64,000 nt of DNA from Pseudomonas gingeri. Lineage in GTDB: Bacteria; Pseudomonadota; Gammaproteobacteria; Pseudomonadales; Pseudomonadaceae. Below, one piece after another: positions 27,532 through 36,891 of the stretch. The notes beneath the pieces were generated by a model. The model did no database searches, was not told where the DNA came from, and saw only the letters and a program-made list of their open reading frames with translations. The translations under genes were made by a program, and so were the position numbers. Location of the stretch: the NCBI RefSeq assembly GCF_013385635.1, contig NZ_JACAPR010000002.1:124001-188000 (forward strand), written 5' to 3'. Position 1 is the stretch's first letter, and every line of letters starts with the position of its first letter.

Positions 27532-28488
27532 TTACTTCAAGCTGGCCTGCACGGTCGCCACGCCATCCTTGCCGTCGATGCTGGTGACACCGGCCAGCCA
27601 GCGCTGCAGATCCTCGGGGTGATCACGCAACCATTTCTTCGCCACGTCCTGGGGTGTCTGGCGCTCCATGATCGGCACCATCAACTGGCTTTCCTGGGCG
27701 GCGGTGAAGGTCAGGTTTTCCAGCAGCCTGTTCACGTTCGGGCAACGCTCGGCGTAGTCCGGGGCGGTGACGGTGGAGACTGTCGCGGCGCCTTCGTTGG
27801 GACCATAGACATCTTCGCTGCCGGTCAGGTAGGCGATCTTCATGTTGATGTTCATCGGGTGCGGCGTCCAGCCGACGAAGACCACGAACTCCTTGCGATT
27901 GACCGCCCGCTGTACCGCCGCGAGCATCCCGGCTTCACCGGACTCGACCAGCTTGAAGCCCTTGAGGCCGAAGTGGTCGGTGTCGATCATGGTCTTGATG
28001 GTGGTGTTGGCGCCGCTGCCCGGTTCGATCCCGTAGAGGGTGCCCTTGAGCTGGTCCTTGAACTTGGCGATATCGGCAAAGGTCTTCAGCCCGGCGTCGG
28101 CGACGTACTGCGGAACGGCCAGGGTCGCCTGGGCGTCGGCCAGACTCGGCTTGGCCATGACCTTGACCTGGTTGGCGGCCACGAACGGCTCGATATTCTT
28201 GTCCATCGCCGGCTTCCAGTAGCCGAGGAAGATATCCAGGCGCTTGTCGCGGATACCGGCAAAGATGATCTGCTGCACGGCGCTGGTCTGCTTGCTTTCA
28301 TAACCCAGGCCGTTGAGCAGTACGTCAGCCATGCCACTGGTGGCGATGACGTCGGTCCAGTTGACGACACCCATGCGTACGCTCTTGCAGGAAGCGTCGT
28401 CGCTGGCGAATGCCGGGTTGCTCAGGAGTGCGGTACCGCAGAGGAACAGACAGCTGGTGAACTGTCTTTTCATGTTGAGGCTTTTCAT
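27532..28488 (-). CDS. Choline/glycine betaine-type ABC substrate-binding protein
   Basis: A 318-residue periplasmic protein. A signal peptide (about 1-29, ending in AFA) is followed by the OpuAC/ChoX-type sequence CKSVRMGVVNWTDVIATSGMADVLLNGLGYE, IFLGYWKPAMDKNIEPF, YGIEPGSGANTTIK, FVGWTPHPMNINMKIAYLTGSEDVYGPNEGAATV. The tryptophan and tyrosine residues in these motifs form the aromatic cage for quaternary ammonium groups. No permease or ATPase genes flank it, so it is an orphan that may feed a transporter encoded elsewhere, as known for several Pseudomonas betaine/carnitine binding proteins. Two ATG starts (28488, 28473) both lack a good ribosome site. Confidence 0.87.
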   Translation of the reverse strand: MKSLNMKRQFTSCLFLCGTALLSNPAFASDDASCKSVRMGVVNWTDVIATSGMADVLLNGLGYESKQTSAVQQIIFAGIRDKRLDIFLGYWKPAMDKNIEPFVAANQVKVMAKPSLADAQATLAVPQYVADAGLKTFADIAKFKDQLKGTLYGIEPGSGANTTIKTMIDTDHFGLKGFKLVESGEAGMLAAVQRAVNRKEFVVFVGWTPHPMNINMKIAYLTGSEDVYGPNEGAATVSTVTAPDYAERCPNVNRLLENLTFTAAQESQLMVPIMERQTPQDVAKKWLRDHPEDLQRWLAGVTSIDGKDGVATVQASLK

Positions 28489-28625
28489 TATGGAGAGGTC
28501 TCGCGGCAGGTCGTTTATTGTCGAGGCCGGTGTCTTCATGCACCGTTCGGCCACGTTACGCAGCCGGTCGCTGGCAAAAGCGCACCAGGGCGACCGGCTT
28601 TTGCACTGCAGCGACTCCCTCCACG

Positions 28626-29237
28626 TTATACCAATACGCTCAGCCATGCCGAAACCAGCAACAGCAACGCCATGCAGCGATTGAAGCGCTGCATCGCCAG
28701 GGGCGAGCGAAACAGCCGCGCCGAGCCGACCCCCAGCACGGCCCACAAGCCCATGCACGGCAGAGACACCAGGAAGAATGCCAGGGACAGCGACAACACG
28801 TGGGCCTGGCGTTCGGCACCGCTGCCGGCGAACACCCCAACCACCGCCAGGGCCATCATCCAGACCTTGGGGTTGATCAGTTGCAGACTGGCCGCACCCA
28901 GCAGTCCGAGGCGCTTTGCCGGGTCGGCATCGGGATCGATGGCGCTCGCCGTGGCACTGAAGATCTGCCAGGCCAGGTAGCTCAGCCAGACGATGCCCAG
29001 CCATTGCATGGCGAGTTGCACCAGGGGCATGCCGGTCAGTGACTGGCCGACCCCACTGCCCACCAGCAACACGATCAGTGCAGCCGCCGCGCAGGCGCCG
29101 AGAATGATCGGCAGCGCCGCGACCAGGCCATAGCGGGCGCTGTTGCTCAGCACGAGGATATTGGTCGGTCCCGGGGTGATGGAGGCGACAAAGGCAAACA
29201 GCAGGAAGGGCAGCAGACTCGGAAAGGTGGACAGCAT
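28626..29237 (-). CDS. LysE/RhtB family exporter
   Basis: A 203-residue membrane protein with about six hydrophobic segments and the family N-terminus FLLFAFVASITPGPTNILVLSNSARYG, plus LGLLGAASLQLINPKVWMMALAV. LysE/RhtB proteins export amino acids or related metabolites. It lies 51 bases downstream of a same-strand AraC regulator gene, which probably controls it. Substrate unknown. Confidence 0.9.
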   Translation of the reverse strand: MLSTFPSLLPFLLFAFVASITPGPTNILVLSNSARYGLVAALPIILGACAAAALIVLLVGSGVGQSLTGMPLVQLAMQWLGIVWLSYLAWQIFSATASAIDPDADPAKRLGLLGAASLQLINPKVWMMALAVVGVFAGSGAERQAHVLSLSLAFFLVSLPCMGLWAVLGVGSARLFRSPLAMQRFNRCMALLLLVSAWLSVLV

Positions 29238-29288
29238 GGGCAGGGGCTCCGCGTAGAGATCGATGGAACGATCTTCGCGACTGCTGCC

Positions 29289-30137
29289 TCAGGCGTCTGG
29301 AAGATTTGAGCAGCGCTTGCGATAGGCCGCCGGGGTCAGGCCATAGGCCCGCAGGAACCAGCGTCCGAGATGGCTCTGATCGGCGAAGCCGAGGGCCATG
29401 GCCACGGTCGCGGGTTGTTCGCCACGGGCCAGCATCTGCCGGGCCTTGGCCAGGCGCAGTTGCACCAGGTAGGCGTGGGGTGGCAGGCCATAGGCCGATT
29501 TGAAAGCGCGGGTCAGGCGAAAGCGGTCGACACCGCTCACCGCCGCGAGGTCGTCGAGGCTCAAGTCATGCTGCAGGTGGGCATGCAGGTATTCCCGGGC
29601 AAGTTGCGCCACCCGTGGCAGGCGTGGGTCTTCATGATAGCGGGTACGCCAGTGCAGATGGCGGGTGAGGGCGTCGAACAACTGATCCAGGGCGCTTTGC
29701 CGGACTATGCGCAGTTCCTGGCTGTGGATCGCCTGGAACGCGGTACTGGTCGCCAGGGCCAGGCGACTGTCACTGGTTGCCAGCGGGCTGGCAAAGGACA
29801 GTTGGCTGTTGGCCGGCGCTTCTTCGAACAGTGCGCCCAGCTCCCGTTCCAGCCAGTGCGGGTCGAGGTAGAGAGTGCGGTAGGTGAAGCCGCCTTCGGT
29901 GGGCGCATCGCCATCGTGGATCTCGCCGGGTTCGAGCAGGAACACGTTGCCCGGCACGCTGTGGTAGCGGGTGCGTTGGCAATTGAACTGCTGCACGCCC
30001 TGTTCGGTGACCCCCACCAGATAGCTGTCATGCCAATGGGCGTCGTAGGCGTGCCCCTTGAAATGGGCGCGGAGGGTTTCGATACCGGTGTCCTGATCCT
30101 GAGTCAGGTCGATCCAGTTGTCGGCGTTGCTGGACAT
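29289..30137 (-). CDS. AraC-family transcriptional regulator
   Basis: A 282-residue regulator: an N-terminal cupin-like AraC sensor domain (HWHDSYLVGVTEQGVQQF ... FLLEPGEIHDGDAPTEGGFTYRTLYLDP) and a C-terminal double helix-turn-helix (LSLDDLAAVSGVDRFRLTRAFKSAYGLPPHAYLVQLRLAKARQML and ATVAMALGFADQSHLGRWFLRAYGLTPAAYRKR). AraC/LysE pairs are common in Pseudomonas, where the regulator senses an amino acid-like ligand and induces the exporter. Here they are in tandem, regulator first. Confidence 0.9.
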   Translation of the reverse strand: MSSNADNWIDLTQDQDTGIETLRAHFKGHAYDAHWHDSYLVGVTEQGVQQFNCQRTRYHSVPGNVFLLEPGEIHDGDAPTEGGFTYRTLYLDPHWLERELGALFEEAPANSQLSFASPLATSDSRLALATSTAFQAIHSQELRIVRQSALDQLFDALTRHLHWRTRYHEDPRLPRVAQLAREYLHAHLQHDLSLDDLAAVSGVDRFRLTRAFKSAYGLPPHAYLVQLRLAKARQMLARGEQPATVAMALGFADQSHLGRWFLRAYGLTPAAYRKRCSNLPDA

Positions 30138-30261
30138 GCTGTACCTGGGGCGTTGGGCATTGATGCAGGGTGACAGTTAGCGCCGGTTTGCAGGGGCAAG
30201 TCTAGAACATCCGTGCAATCGACCCAGATCCAGATCTGTCGACAGCGGGTGCCGCATTTCT

Positions 30262-31356
30262 TCAGTCTGGCCGGCGCTTGCCCGTATCGTTGGCCGCTAT
30301 TTCCTGAAGCGTTGGAAAATCTCCAATCGGCACCTCTCCAGAGGTGAATCTCTCGCCTTGGAAATCTATGCCTTGATAGCGTGTGCTGAAGGTATGAAAC
30401 TCGGCATTGCCACTGTGTAAGTGCTCCAACTCTGTCATGTAGGCGCAGACCTCATGGTTAGTTCCCAATTTGCTGCCAAGGACGTCATTTCTGGAATTGA
30501 TCAGAGCGACTTCGTTTTCAAAAAAAAGGGATGCAAGCAGATTAATGGCTTGTTGGATCTCAAGTTTTTTGTCTCGCATCAAAATCCAAATCGCATTGAG
30601 AGAGTCTTTTGCCGGAATTTCCTTTCTAAAGGAAAAAAGATCGTTGGCCAGCGTTATTGAATCTATGGCGGCGATTCTGACTTTACGCAGGGAACTGCTG
30701 TTTTCCAGGTGTTCTGTCATGTCAACATCAATTGCATACTCGGTCAGTGTGGCTGTCCACTCGCCGAAGACATCAATGCGGCGTAATTCCATGTATCGAT
30801 CATACGGAAGAACGTCGATATTGCGGACGATGGGTTTGGCGAGGCTGTTTATTTGGTTGCGAATTGCGTTTAAAAGGCGTTTTTGAACTTGTGGTCTTGA
30901 ATTCAATGACTCTTTAATATATTCAAGGTTGTGGAATAGCATTCTTGCGATTGGGGTCGACGGAGGGGGGGAGATACCATCTAGAGCCGAAAAATAGGCT
31001 TTCCTAAGAGTCTCCAGCTTTTTATCATTTGATTGGGTTGAAGGGGTGGTAAACTCTTCGTCCATGAGGGTGGCTACATTCATCATTTGCTGGATCGAAT
31101 AAATTCTGTCTTTTAAAGCGTGGGGGTAGCACAGGCCTCCCCATGCGGGAATCCGCTGAGCTATATAGGTGTTCGTGGCTTTTTGGCTCTTGAAAAAATC
31201 CATTATGTAGGGGCGGTCGTCAATGGCGAGGCGTTTCTCAATTAGATCGCTGTCTGGGTGAAGTTCTGGCTTGAGTGTCATTCCTGTCTCTGGAATATAG
31301 ATCATTTCACCCTGTTTTGGCATGGAATCCAAGCTTTTCAAGTTTGATTTTGGCAT
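30262..31356 (-). CDS. Class I terpene synthase, probably for a methylated (C16-type) substrate
   Basis: A 364-residue protein. The NSE metal motif is intact: N238-D-L-F-S242-F-R-K-E246. R192, exactly 46 residues upstream, fits the pyrophosphate-sensor arginine, and R326-Y327 near the C-terminus matches the RY pair. The aspartate-rich motif is unusual, MDEEF (D99-E100-E101), instead of DDxxD. Helical composition and length suit a bacterial sesquiterpene synthase. It follows a SAM methyltransferase gene by 3 bases. This pairing parallels sodorifen (Serratia) and similar Pseudomonas loci, where farnesyl diphosphate is methylated and rearranged before cyclisation. G+C is clearly lower than in neighbouring genes, suggesting transfer. 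The product cannot be predicted. Confidence 0.83.
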   Translation of the reverse strand: MPKSNLKSLDSMPKQGEMIYIPETGMTLKPELHPDSDLIEKRLAIDDRPYIMDFFKSQKATNTYIAQRIPAWGGLCYPHALKDRIYSIQQMMNVATLMDEEFTTPSTQSNDKKLETLRKAYFSALDGISPPPSTPIARMLFHNLEYIKESLNSRPQVQKRLLNAIRNQINSLAKPIVRNIDVLPYDRYMELRRIDVFGEWTATLTEYAIDVDMTEHLENSSSLRKVRIAAIDSITLANDLFSFRKEIPAKDSLNAIWILMRDKKLEIQQAINLLASLFFENEVALINSRNDVLGSKLGTNHEVCAYMTELEHLHSGNAEFHTFSTRYQGIDFQGERFTSGEVPIGDFPTLQEIAANDTGKRRPD

Positions 31357-31359
31357 TTG

Positions 31360-32352
31360 TCAGTGCTCTTTATGAGTTTGAATATTTTCATCGGTTTCCC
31401 GGCTGAAAGGTTTTTTTGCAATAATGCTGTAGGTGGAGACCTTGTTTTTGATCAACGCAACTGACCAGTTTTCCGCCAATATCCGCAACTCCTCTAAGGC
31501 TCCGCTGACGCCATGTGGGAAAAGCGCTTTGTTTTCGATGTTTTTTTTTGAATCCATAAGCCACCGGGCTACGTCGATATTTGAGGGCAGGACCCTCATG
31601 TCATGAGTGCTCAGGCCTGCTTGTTCAAGCACGTTGCGAAAGTACCCCGGTGATTTTCGGTGCTTGCAGGCCAGGCGATCGACATCGTCTGTGATGTCAG
31701 ATTCATAGTGATGAGGTTCGGTGTTGTAAAGATTGTCTGATATTATAATCAGGCCGCCTTCGCGTAACTTTGGTTTTAGTTTGCCTATTACCGATTCATA
31801 GAGATCGTTCGGGAAGTGCGAGATGACTCCTCGAATAATCACCAGGTCATAGTAGTCCATGGGGTTTGGCAATAGGTCGATATCCTTGGCGTTGCACAGG
31901 TACAAATTTATGCGGTCGGAAAGACCTTGTTCAAAATGGAATTTTGCACAATAATCAAGTTGGCGTCGACTGACATTGACTCCATCCAGGCATTGACACT
32001 CGGGAAAACGTTCGGCCAGATATTTTAGTATGTATCCCCAGCCACAGCCGATATCCAGAATCCGATTCATGGGAGGGCGGTTCGGCTCTTCCAGTCCCGC
32101 CAGTTTCAACTGACGTTCAAAGTACCGAATACCTGACTCATCCAGGCTGATAGGTGGGGTCGAGCGAGGGTCATCGTAGATGCCAAACTGAAAGAGCATG
32201 TAGTCGCCGATGGCCTTGCGCCAATCCTCTGGATTATCGCCATAGGTGTAAACGACCTTTTCCTGATAGGAATCGATACTGCTGCCTTGAATGATTCGAT
32301 AAGGCAGGAACGCTTCATCTTTGATGGCATCCTTCCCGATTTGTGTGTTCAT
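31360..32352 (-). CDS. SAM methyltransferase, prenyl-diphosphate C-methyltransferase-like
   Basis: A 330-residue class I methyltransferase. Motif I is [13 protein letters not shown] (about 96-108), followed by [17 protein letters not shown] and [15 protein letters not shown]. The upstream [26 protein letters not shown] and the GVNVSxxQxxYC post-I segment resemble the cyclopropane-fatty-acid/geranyl-diphosphate C-methyltransferase group. It is the first gene of a two-gene operon with the terpene synthase, so methylation, possibly with cyclisation, of a prenyl diphosphate is the likely role. The start has AAGGGGAAGAG upstream. The gene is AT-richer than its surroundings. A small-molecule O- or N-methyltransferase is the alternative. 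Confidence 0.83.
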   Translation of the reverse strand: MNTQIGKDAIKDEAFLPYRIIQGSSIDSYQEKVVYTYGDNPEDWRKAIGDYMLFQFGIYDDPRSTPPISLDESGIRYFERQLKLAGLEEPNRPPMNRILDIGCGWGYILKYLAERFPECQCLDGVNVSRRQLDYCAKFHFEQGLSDRINLYLCNAKDIDLLPNPMDYYDLVIIRGVISHFPNDLYESVIGKLKPKLREGGLIIISDNLYNTEPHHYESDITDDVDRLACKHRKSPGYFRNVLEQAGLSTHDMRVLPSNIDVARWLMDSKKNIENKALFPHGVSGALEELRILAENWSVALIKNKVSTYSIIAKKPFSRETDENIQTHKEH

Positions 32353-33079
32353 TGCTCTTCCCCTTTTCAGCAGTTGTTATGCATACACCTATTCAGGTGC
32401 TTTAAACTTTCCAAGTGACTGGCCATCAGAAAGGGAGGCCCCGCGATATGAAAGATCGTCAAGGGATGAGAAATTTTATGTGGAGGCTGAAGGTGGATGT
32501 TACTTATAAGTCGTTGATGGGGCGACTTGCGGCAACCGGGCAGCGGCAGACGCCGGTATCTGCTGAAAACAAGCAGCAAGGTGGCTCGGTATAGCAACCC
32601 GTATCGAGGAATGAACAACCTATGCGTAAAACCTGCTCCGCAATCATCCTCATTCACCGGAATGAGGGCGACTTCCATAACCAGACTCCGTTGTGTCTTA
32701 GCTACCTGATGTTACTGCGGACCAGACGACGTAGGGAAATACAGACTATTCAAGATATACACTTTTTCACAGTAGACTGCTTTTACTTCTTCGCAAGACG
32801 AGATGATCGTTTTTCAGCACCATTCGTCGCTAACCATTCGGGCATGTCTGTGAGAGTTCATCCGGGATACTACTGCGCGGCGTTGGCGGCCGTGGGTAGC
32901 AAGGTTGCTATGATCTACCACGGATTCAATGACGGTATTGTCGCCTCGTCACGGTTCTTGCCGGCGGGCAGGGTGAGAGTGGTGTCGGGCGCTATTTAGA
33001 AGCTCGCGGATCCGTAGGATTGTTCAATGGGGTGTCGCAGGGAGCCTTTCCAGTTCCCGGACTCTTACATTGATAGGGT
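32353..33079. other. Long intergenic region between the terpene operon and the first serralysin
   Basis: About 730 bases. It must contain the promoter of the divergent terpene operon and that of the protease gene. Composition is uneven. A 125-codon open frame (32622-32999, plus strand) and a 103-codon minus-strand frame cross it, but neither has a good ribosome site or a recognisable domain. It could be the remnant of inserted DNA. Confidence 0.5.
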
Positions 33080-34501
33080 ATGAAAGTGTCGAAAGCCAGC
33101 GAAGTCGTCAATCAGCATCTTCTTTCAACTGTTCGTGAGTTCAGCGCCAGGTCGGGGCGCGGTGAGGGGCAGGCAGTCAACGGCAAACCATCTTATTCAG
33201 TGGATCAAGCCGCGACAAATCTGTTGAACGGTTCAACGCCCTGGGCGGATACCGACGGGAACGGGAAAATAGAGTTGACCTACAGCTTTCCGAGCACATC
33301 GCAGCTGTTGTCCAACGATGATTATTATGAGCTGGGCCTCGCCGGGCTTCATGAGTTCAGTCCCATGCAAAAGACCCAGGCGGCGTTGGCCATGCAATCC
33401 TGGGCGGACGCCGCCAATATCTCGTTTTCCGCAGCGTCGCGGGGTGGCGATGGGCATATCACCTTTGGCGACTACAAGGTGGGCGACGGCGCGGCCCAGA
33501 CCATTCGCCCGGGGGATGCATCGGGACTGGGCGGGCAGTCCTGGTACAGCACCGCTGACGGTTATGAGGACAATAAAAGTCCGGCACTGAACAACAACGG
33601 CCGTCAGACCCTGACCCACGAAATCGGCCATGCGCTGGGTTTGCCGCATCCCGGCAACTACAACGGCGCAGGCACGAGCTACACGCACAATGCCACCTAT
33701 GCGCAGGACACCTTGGGTTACAGCGTGATGAGCTACTGGAGCGAAACCTCCAACAGCCAGGATTTCAGCCGGGATGGCACGGCTCACTATGCGTCTGCCC
33801 CGTTGATGGACGATATCGCGGCTATTCAGAAACTCTACGGTGCCAACTGGAGTACCCGTGCCGACGATACGACCTACGGCTTCAATTCCAATACGGGGCG
33901 TGACTTCCTGAGTGCGTCCCAGTCGTGGGATGCCTTGGTGTTCTGTGCCTGGGACGGCGGCGGCAACGACACCCTGGATTTCTCCGGCTTCAGCCAGAAC
34001 CAGAAGATCAATTTGCACGCCGGCGCGTTCTCCGATGTGGGCGGCATGGTCGGGAATATCTCCATTGCCCAGGGCGTCACGCTGGAGAATGCCGTCGGCG
34101 GTTCGGGCAATGATCTGTTGATCGGCAACGAGACGGCGAATGAGCTGCGCGGCGGTGCCGGCAATGACATCCTGTATGGCGCAGGCGGTGCGGACAGGCT
34201 GTGGGGCGAGGCGGGCAACGACACCTTTGTGTTCATGGTCGCTGCCGACTCGGCGCCGGGTGCTGCCGACCGGATCATGGATTTTGTCAGTGGGGAGGAC
34301 AAGATCGATCTCTCCGGTATCACTCGCGGCGCCGGGCTGAACATCGTCGATGCGTTCACCGGTGTCACCGGCGAAACGCTGTTGAGCTACACCCGGTCCA
34401 GCCACGAAAGCCGCCTTGCCATCGATATCGACGGCAATGGTGTCGCCGATTTCATGATCACGGCGGTAGGTCAGATCACCCAGGGCGATATCGTGGTCTG
34501 A
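33080..34501 (+). CDS. Serralysin-family metalloprotease (paralogue 1)
   Basis: A 473-residue secreted zinc protease (M10B). The zinc site is H180-E-I-G-H184-A-L-G-L-P-H190-P, and the Met-turn is SVMSYW. The RTX region has [20 protein letters not shown] and [11 protein letters not shown] calcium-binding nonapeptides. The C-terminal secretion signal ends in DIVV, as required for the AprDEF exporter. There is no N-terminal signal peptide. It has a single cysteine (LVFCAWDGGG, near residue 292), where the paralogues have Ser or Ala; serralysins usually have none. The ATG at 33080 has a weak site only 2 bases away; a GTG at 33086 is an alternative. It lies upstream of aprA with its own long leader. 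Confidence 0.92.
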   Translation: MKVSKASEVVNQHLLSTVREFSARSGRGEGQAVNGKPSYSVDQAATNLLNGSTPWADTDGNGKIELTYSFPSTSQLLSNDDYYELGLAGLHEFSPMQKTQAALAMQSWADAANISFSAASRGGDGHITFGDYKVGDGAAQTIRPGDASGLGGQSWYSTADGYEDNKSPALNNNGRQTLTHEIGHALGLPHPGNYNGAGTSYTHNATYAQDTLGYSVMSYWSETSNSQDFSRDGTAHYASAPLMDDIAAIQKLYGANWSTRADDTTYGFNSNTGRDFLSASQSWDALVFCAWDGGGNDTLDFSGFSQNQKINLHAGAFSDVGGMVGNISIAQGVTLENAVGGSGNDLLIGNETANELRGGAGNDILYGAGGADRLWGEAGNDTFVFMVAADSAPGAADRIMDFVSGEDKIDLSGITRGAGLNIVDAFTGVTGETLLSYTRSSHESRLAIDIDGNGVADFMITAVGQITQGDIVV

Positions 34502-34508
34502 TAGCGTT

Positions 34509-34560
34509 GATCGTTCCCACGCTCCAGCGTGGGAATGCCTCGCTGGACGCTCCGCGTCCG
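34509..34560. repeat. Partial family A palindromic repeat
   Basis: GATCGTTCCCACGCTCCAGCGTGGGAA is followed by GGACGCTCCGCGTCC. The right half of the 108-bp element is missing or diverged. It lies directly after the first serralysin gene. Confidence 0.8.
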
Positions 34561-34959
34561 CTCTGCAGGTGACGCGGTGCCGCTCCCGCACTGACGGGCG
34601 AAGTTGCCCTGGATGCACTAAGAACGAGCGGGCAGCAATAAAACTTAATGATCACGGATGACTGGTCAGTCATTTATTGATGCACTTCTCGTATGCGTTT
34701 TTCTGACTTGAATATTCTTGAAAGTCTGCTTGTTAGTGTCAGGTGAGTCTGTCGGAAAAAACTTTCAGGCGCATAAGCAATGTTTGCGGGATCTTTTCGA
34801 AATGCAGCACTTTGATATCAAAAAAAGCGCTGGACGATTGATTTCAAAATGTGTCAGTTTCTCGCTGCCTTCAAAAAGGGCGAGTGATAGGATGATCTCG
34901 CCAAGGGATTGTCGCTATCTGACAAAAACTGTTTCACTTGCAAACAAGGAAGTGTGTTT
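34561..34959. other. Upstream region of aprA with a short palindrome
   Basis: About 400 bases, AT-rich towards the gene. ATGACTG-GT-CAGTCAT at 34658-34673 is a palindrome of the kind bound by TetR-type regulators, about 290 bases before the aprA start. No gene is evident. Confidence 0.5.
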
Positions 34960-36408
34960 ATGTCGAAAGTCAAAGCGAAAGCTATTGTTTCCTCGGAATC
35001 GGCACTGGCGGCCAACGGGACAAGTTCCGCCTTTAACCAGATCAATAGCTTCAGCCATCAATATGATCGTGGCGGCAACCTCACGGTCAATGGCAAACCC
35101 TCCTACTCCGTCGATCAGGCCGCCACGCAATTGTTGCGTGACGGTGCCGCCTGGCACGATCTGAACGGCAGCGGCAAGATCGAACTGACCTATACCTTCC
35201 TGACATCGCCGACCTCGAACTTCAGCGGTCTGGGAGTCACCGGGTTCAGCCAGTTCAGTGCGTTGCAGAAGTCACAGGCGGTCCTGGCCATGCAGTCCTG
35301 GGCGGACGTGGCCAATGTGACCTTCACCGAGGCAGCGAGGGGCGGCGATGGTCACATGACCTTCGGTAACTACAGCGGCGGGCAGGAGGGCGCGGCGGCA
35401 TTCGCCTTCCTGCCGGGCACCGAACCTGGCTACGACGGCCAGTCCTGGTACCTGACCGGTAGCGGCTACAACGTCAACAAGACGCCGGGCCTGAACAACT
35501 ACGGTCGCCAGACCCTGACCCACGAGATCGGCCATACCCTGGGCCTGTCCCATCCTGGCGACTACAACGCCGGCGAAGGCAATCCGACCTACAATGACGC
35601 CTCCTACGGGCAGGATACCCGCGGCTATAGCGTCATGAGCTACTGGAGTGAAAGCAACACCAGCCAGAACTTCAGCAAGGGTGGCGTCGAAGCCTATTCG
35701 TCCGGTCCGCTGATGGACGATATCGCGGCGATCCAGAAACTCTACGGCGCCAACTACAGCACCCGTGCCGGTGACACCACCTACGGTTTCAACGCCAATG
35801 CCGGTCGCGACTACCTGAGCGCCACCTCGTCTTCGGACAAGCTGGTGTTCTCGGTCTGGGACGGCGGCGGCAACGACACCCTGGATTTCTCCGGCTTCAC
35901 CCAGAACCAGAAGATCAACCTGCACGCCGGCTCGTTCTCCGACGTGGGGGGCATGGTCGGCAATATCTCCATTGCCCAGGGCGTCACGGTGGAGAATGCC
36001 ATCGGCGGTTCGGGCAACGACCTGCTGATCGGCAACGATGCCGCCAATGAACTGCGTGGCGGTGCCGGCAACGACATCCTCTACGGTGCGGGCGGCGCGG
36101 ACAAGCTGTGGGGCGGGGCGGGCAACGATACCTTCGTGTTCGCCGCCGTTTCCGACTCGGCACCCAAGGCCGCCGACCGGATCATGGATTTTGTCAGCGG
36201 CCAGGACAAGATCGATCTGTCGGGGATCACCCACGGTGCGGCGTTGAACTTCGTCAATGCCTTCACCGGGCATGCCGGTGATGCCGTGCTGACCTATGCC
36301 TCGGGCACCAACCTGGGCAGCCTGGCGATCGACTTCTCCGGGCACGGCGTGGCCGATTTCCTGGTCACCACGGTGGGGCAGGCGGCAGTCACCGATATCG
36401 TGGTTTGA
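34960..36408 (+). CDS. aprA: Alkaline metalloprotease AprA/AprX (serralysin)
   Basis: A 482-residue extracellular zinc protease, closest in layout to P. fluorescens AprX. It has a propeptide-like N-terminus, [22 protein letters not shown], the zinc motif H188-E-I-G-H192-T-L-G-L-S-H198-P, Met-turn SVMSYW, RTX nonapeptides [20 protein letters not shown] and [11 protein letters not shown], and a C-terminal type I secretion signal ending DIVV. There is no cysteine. ATG 34960 follows AAGGAAG by 8 bases. An inhibitor, an RTX protein and the exporter genes follow on the same strand. Such enzymes degrade milk and host proteins and are often activated through GacA/quorum control; no direct regulatory site is proven here. 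Confidence 0.96.
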   Translation: MSKVKAKAIVSSESALAANGTSSAFNQINSFSHQYDRGGNLTVNGKPSYSVDQAATQLLRDGAAWHDLNGSGKIELTYTFLTSPTSNFSGLGVTGFSQFSALQKSQAVLAMQSWADVANVTFTEAARGGDGHMTFGNYSGGQEGAAAFAFLPGTEPGYDGQSWYLTGSGYNVNKTPGLNNYGRQTLTHEIGHTLGLSHPGDYNAGEGNPTYNDASYGQDTRGYSVMSYWSESNTSQNFSKGGVEAYSSGPLMDDIAAIQKLYGANYSTRAGDTTYGFNANAGRDYLSATSSSDKLVFSVWDGGGNDTLDFSGFTQNQKINLHAGSFSDVGGMVGNISIAQGVTVENAIGGSGNDLLIGNDAANELRGGAGNDILYGAGGADKLWGGAGNDTFVFAAVSDSAPKAADRIMDFVSGQDKIDLSGITHGAALNFVNAFTGHAGDAVLTYASGTNLGSLAIDFSGHGVADFLVTTVGQAAVTDIVV

Positions 36409-36480
36409 TTCGGTGAAACGGGAGGCGGCGTCCGCGCTGCCTCTTCGCTTCGGGCAGGCCTGGGCAGCAAGGGGAAACGG

Positions 36481-36891
36481 ATGAAGATCCGCAACAAGAG
36501 GCTGCTCCTCGGGCCTCGAAATCAAGGGATTGCCCGGGCGCGCTCATTGCTCGTGCTGTTGGTACTTACAGGAGATGCCGTCATGGCCAGTAGTTTGTTG
36601 TTACCCAGCCGCGAATCGCTCGCGGGCCAATGGCAGTTGTCCGTCAATGACGGTTCGGCGCAGATCTGTGTCCTGGAGCTTTGCGTCCAGGCGCCGACGC
36701 TGGCTGGCGACCTGCAATGCGCCGCCAGACTGCTTGGACAGCAACCTGGCAGTTGGGAACCGACGCCGGATGGGCTGTGGTTGTTCGATCAGGAGGGTAA
36801 CGGCCTGGTGCATCTGAACCGACAGGGCACGCGCTACACGGCATCGGGCAAGCGGGGTGAACTGACGTTCAGCAGGGATGTCCGGGACTAG
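36481..36891 (+). CDS. aprI: Alkaline protease inhibitor AprI (Inh)
   Basis: A 136-residue periplasmic inhibitor of serralysins. A basic N-terminal region and hydrophobic core (about 22-35) form a signal peptide; the mature part starts near SSLLLPSRESLAGQWQL, whose N-terminal trunk inserts into the protease cleft in this family. Two cysteines (ICVLELC..LQCAARL region) form the disulfide. An eight-stranded barrel is expected. It lies 72 bases after aprA and protects the cell from any protease that reaches the periplasm. AAGGGGAAACGG precedes the ATG. Confidence 0.92.
   Translation: MKIRNKRLLLGPRNQGIARARSLLVLLVLTGDAVMASSLLLPSRESLAGQWQLSVNDGSAQICVLELCVQAPTLAGDLQCAARLLGQQPGSWEPTPDGLWLFDQEGNGLVHLNRQGTRYTASGKRGELTFSRDVRD

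Noticed and set aside
26542..27622. Long plus-strand open frames of about 210-330 codons over the hydrolase gene and the tandem repeat
   Set aside because: They are antisense to the hydrolase and read through the 127-bp repeat; the repeating translated motif (GELACQRRGHHG-like) is a by-product of the DNA repeat, and none has a ribosome site or known domain.
28489..29004. N-terminal extension of the choline/betaine binding protein
   Set aside because: It overlaps the LysE gene in another frame and would bury the signal peptide.
32622..32999. 125-codon plus-strand ORF upstream of the first serralysin
   Set aside because: Weak start context, no domain, and unsteady composition; listed only as intergenic sequence.
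36410..36480. Terminator between aprA and aprI
   Set aside because: The GAGGCGGC..GCTGCCTC stem is imperfect and has no T tract; partial attenuation is possible but not supported.
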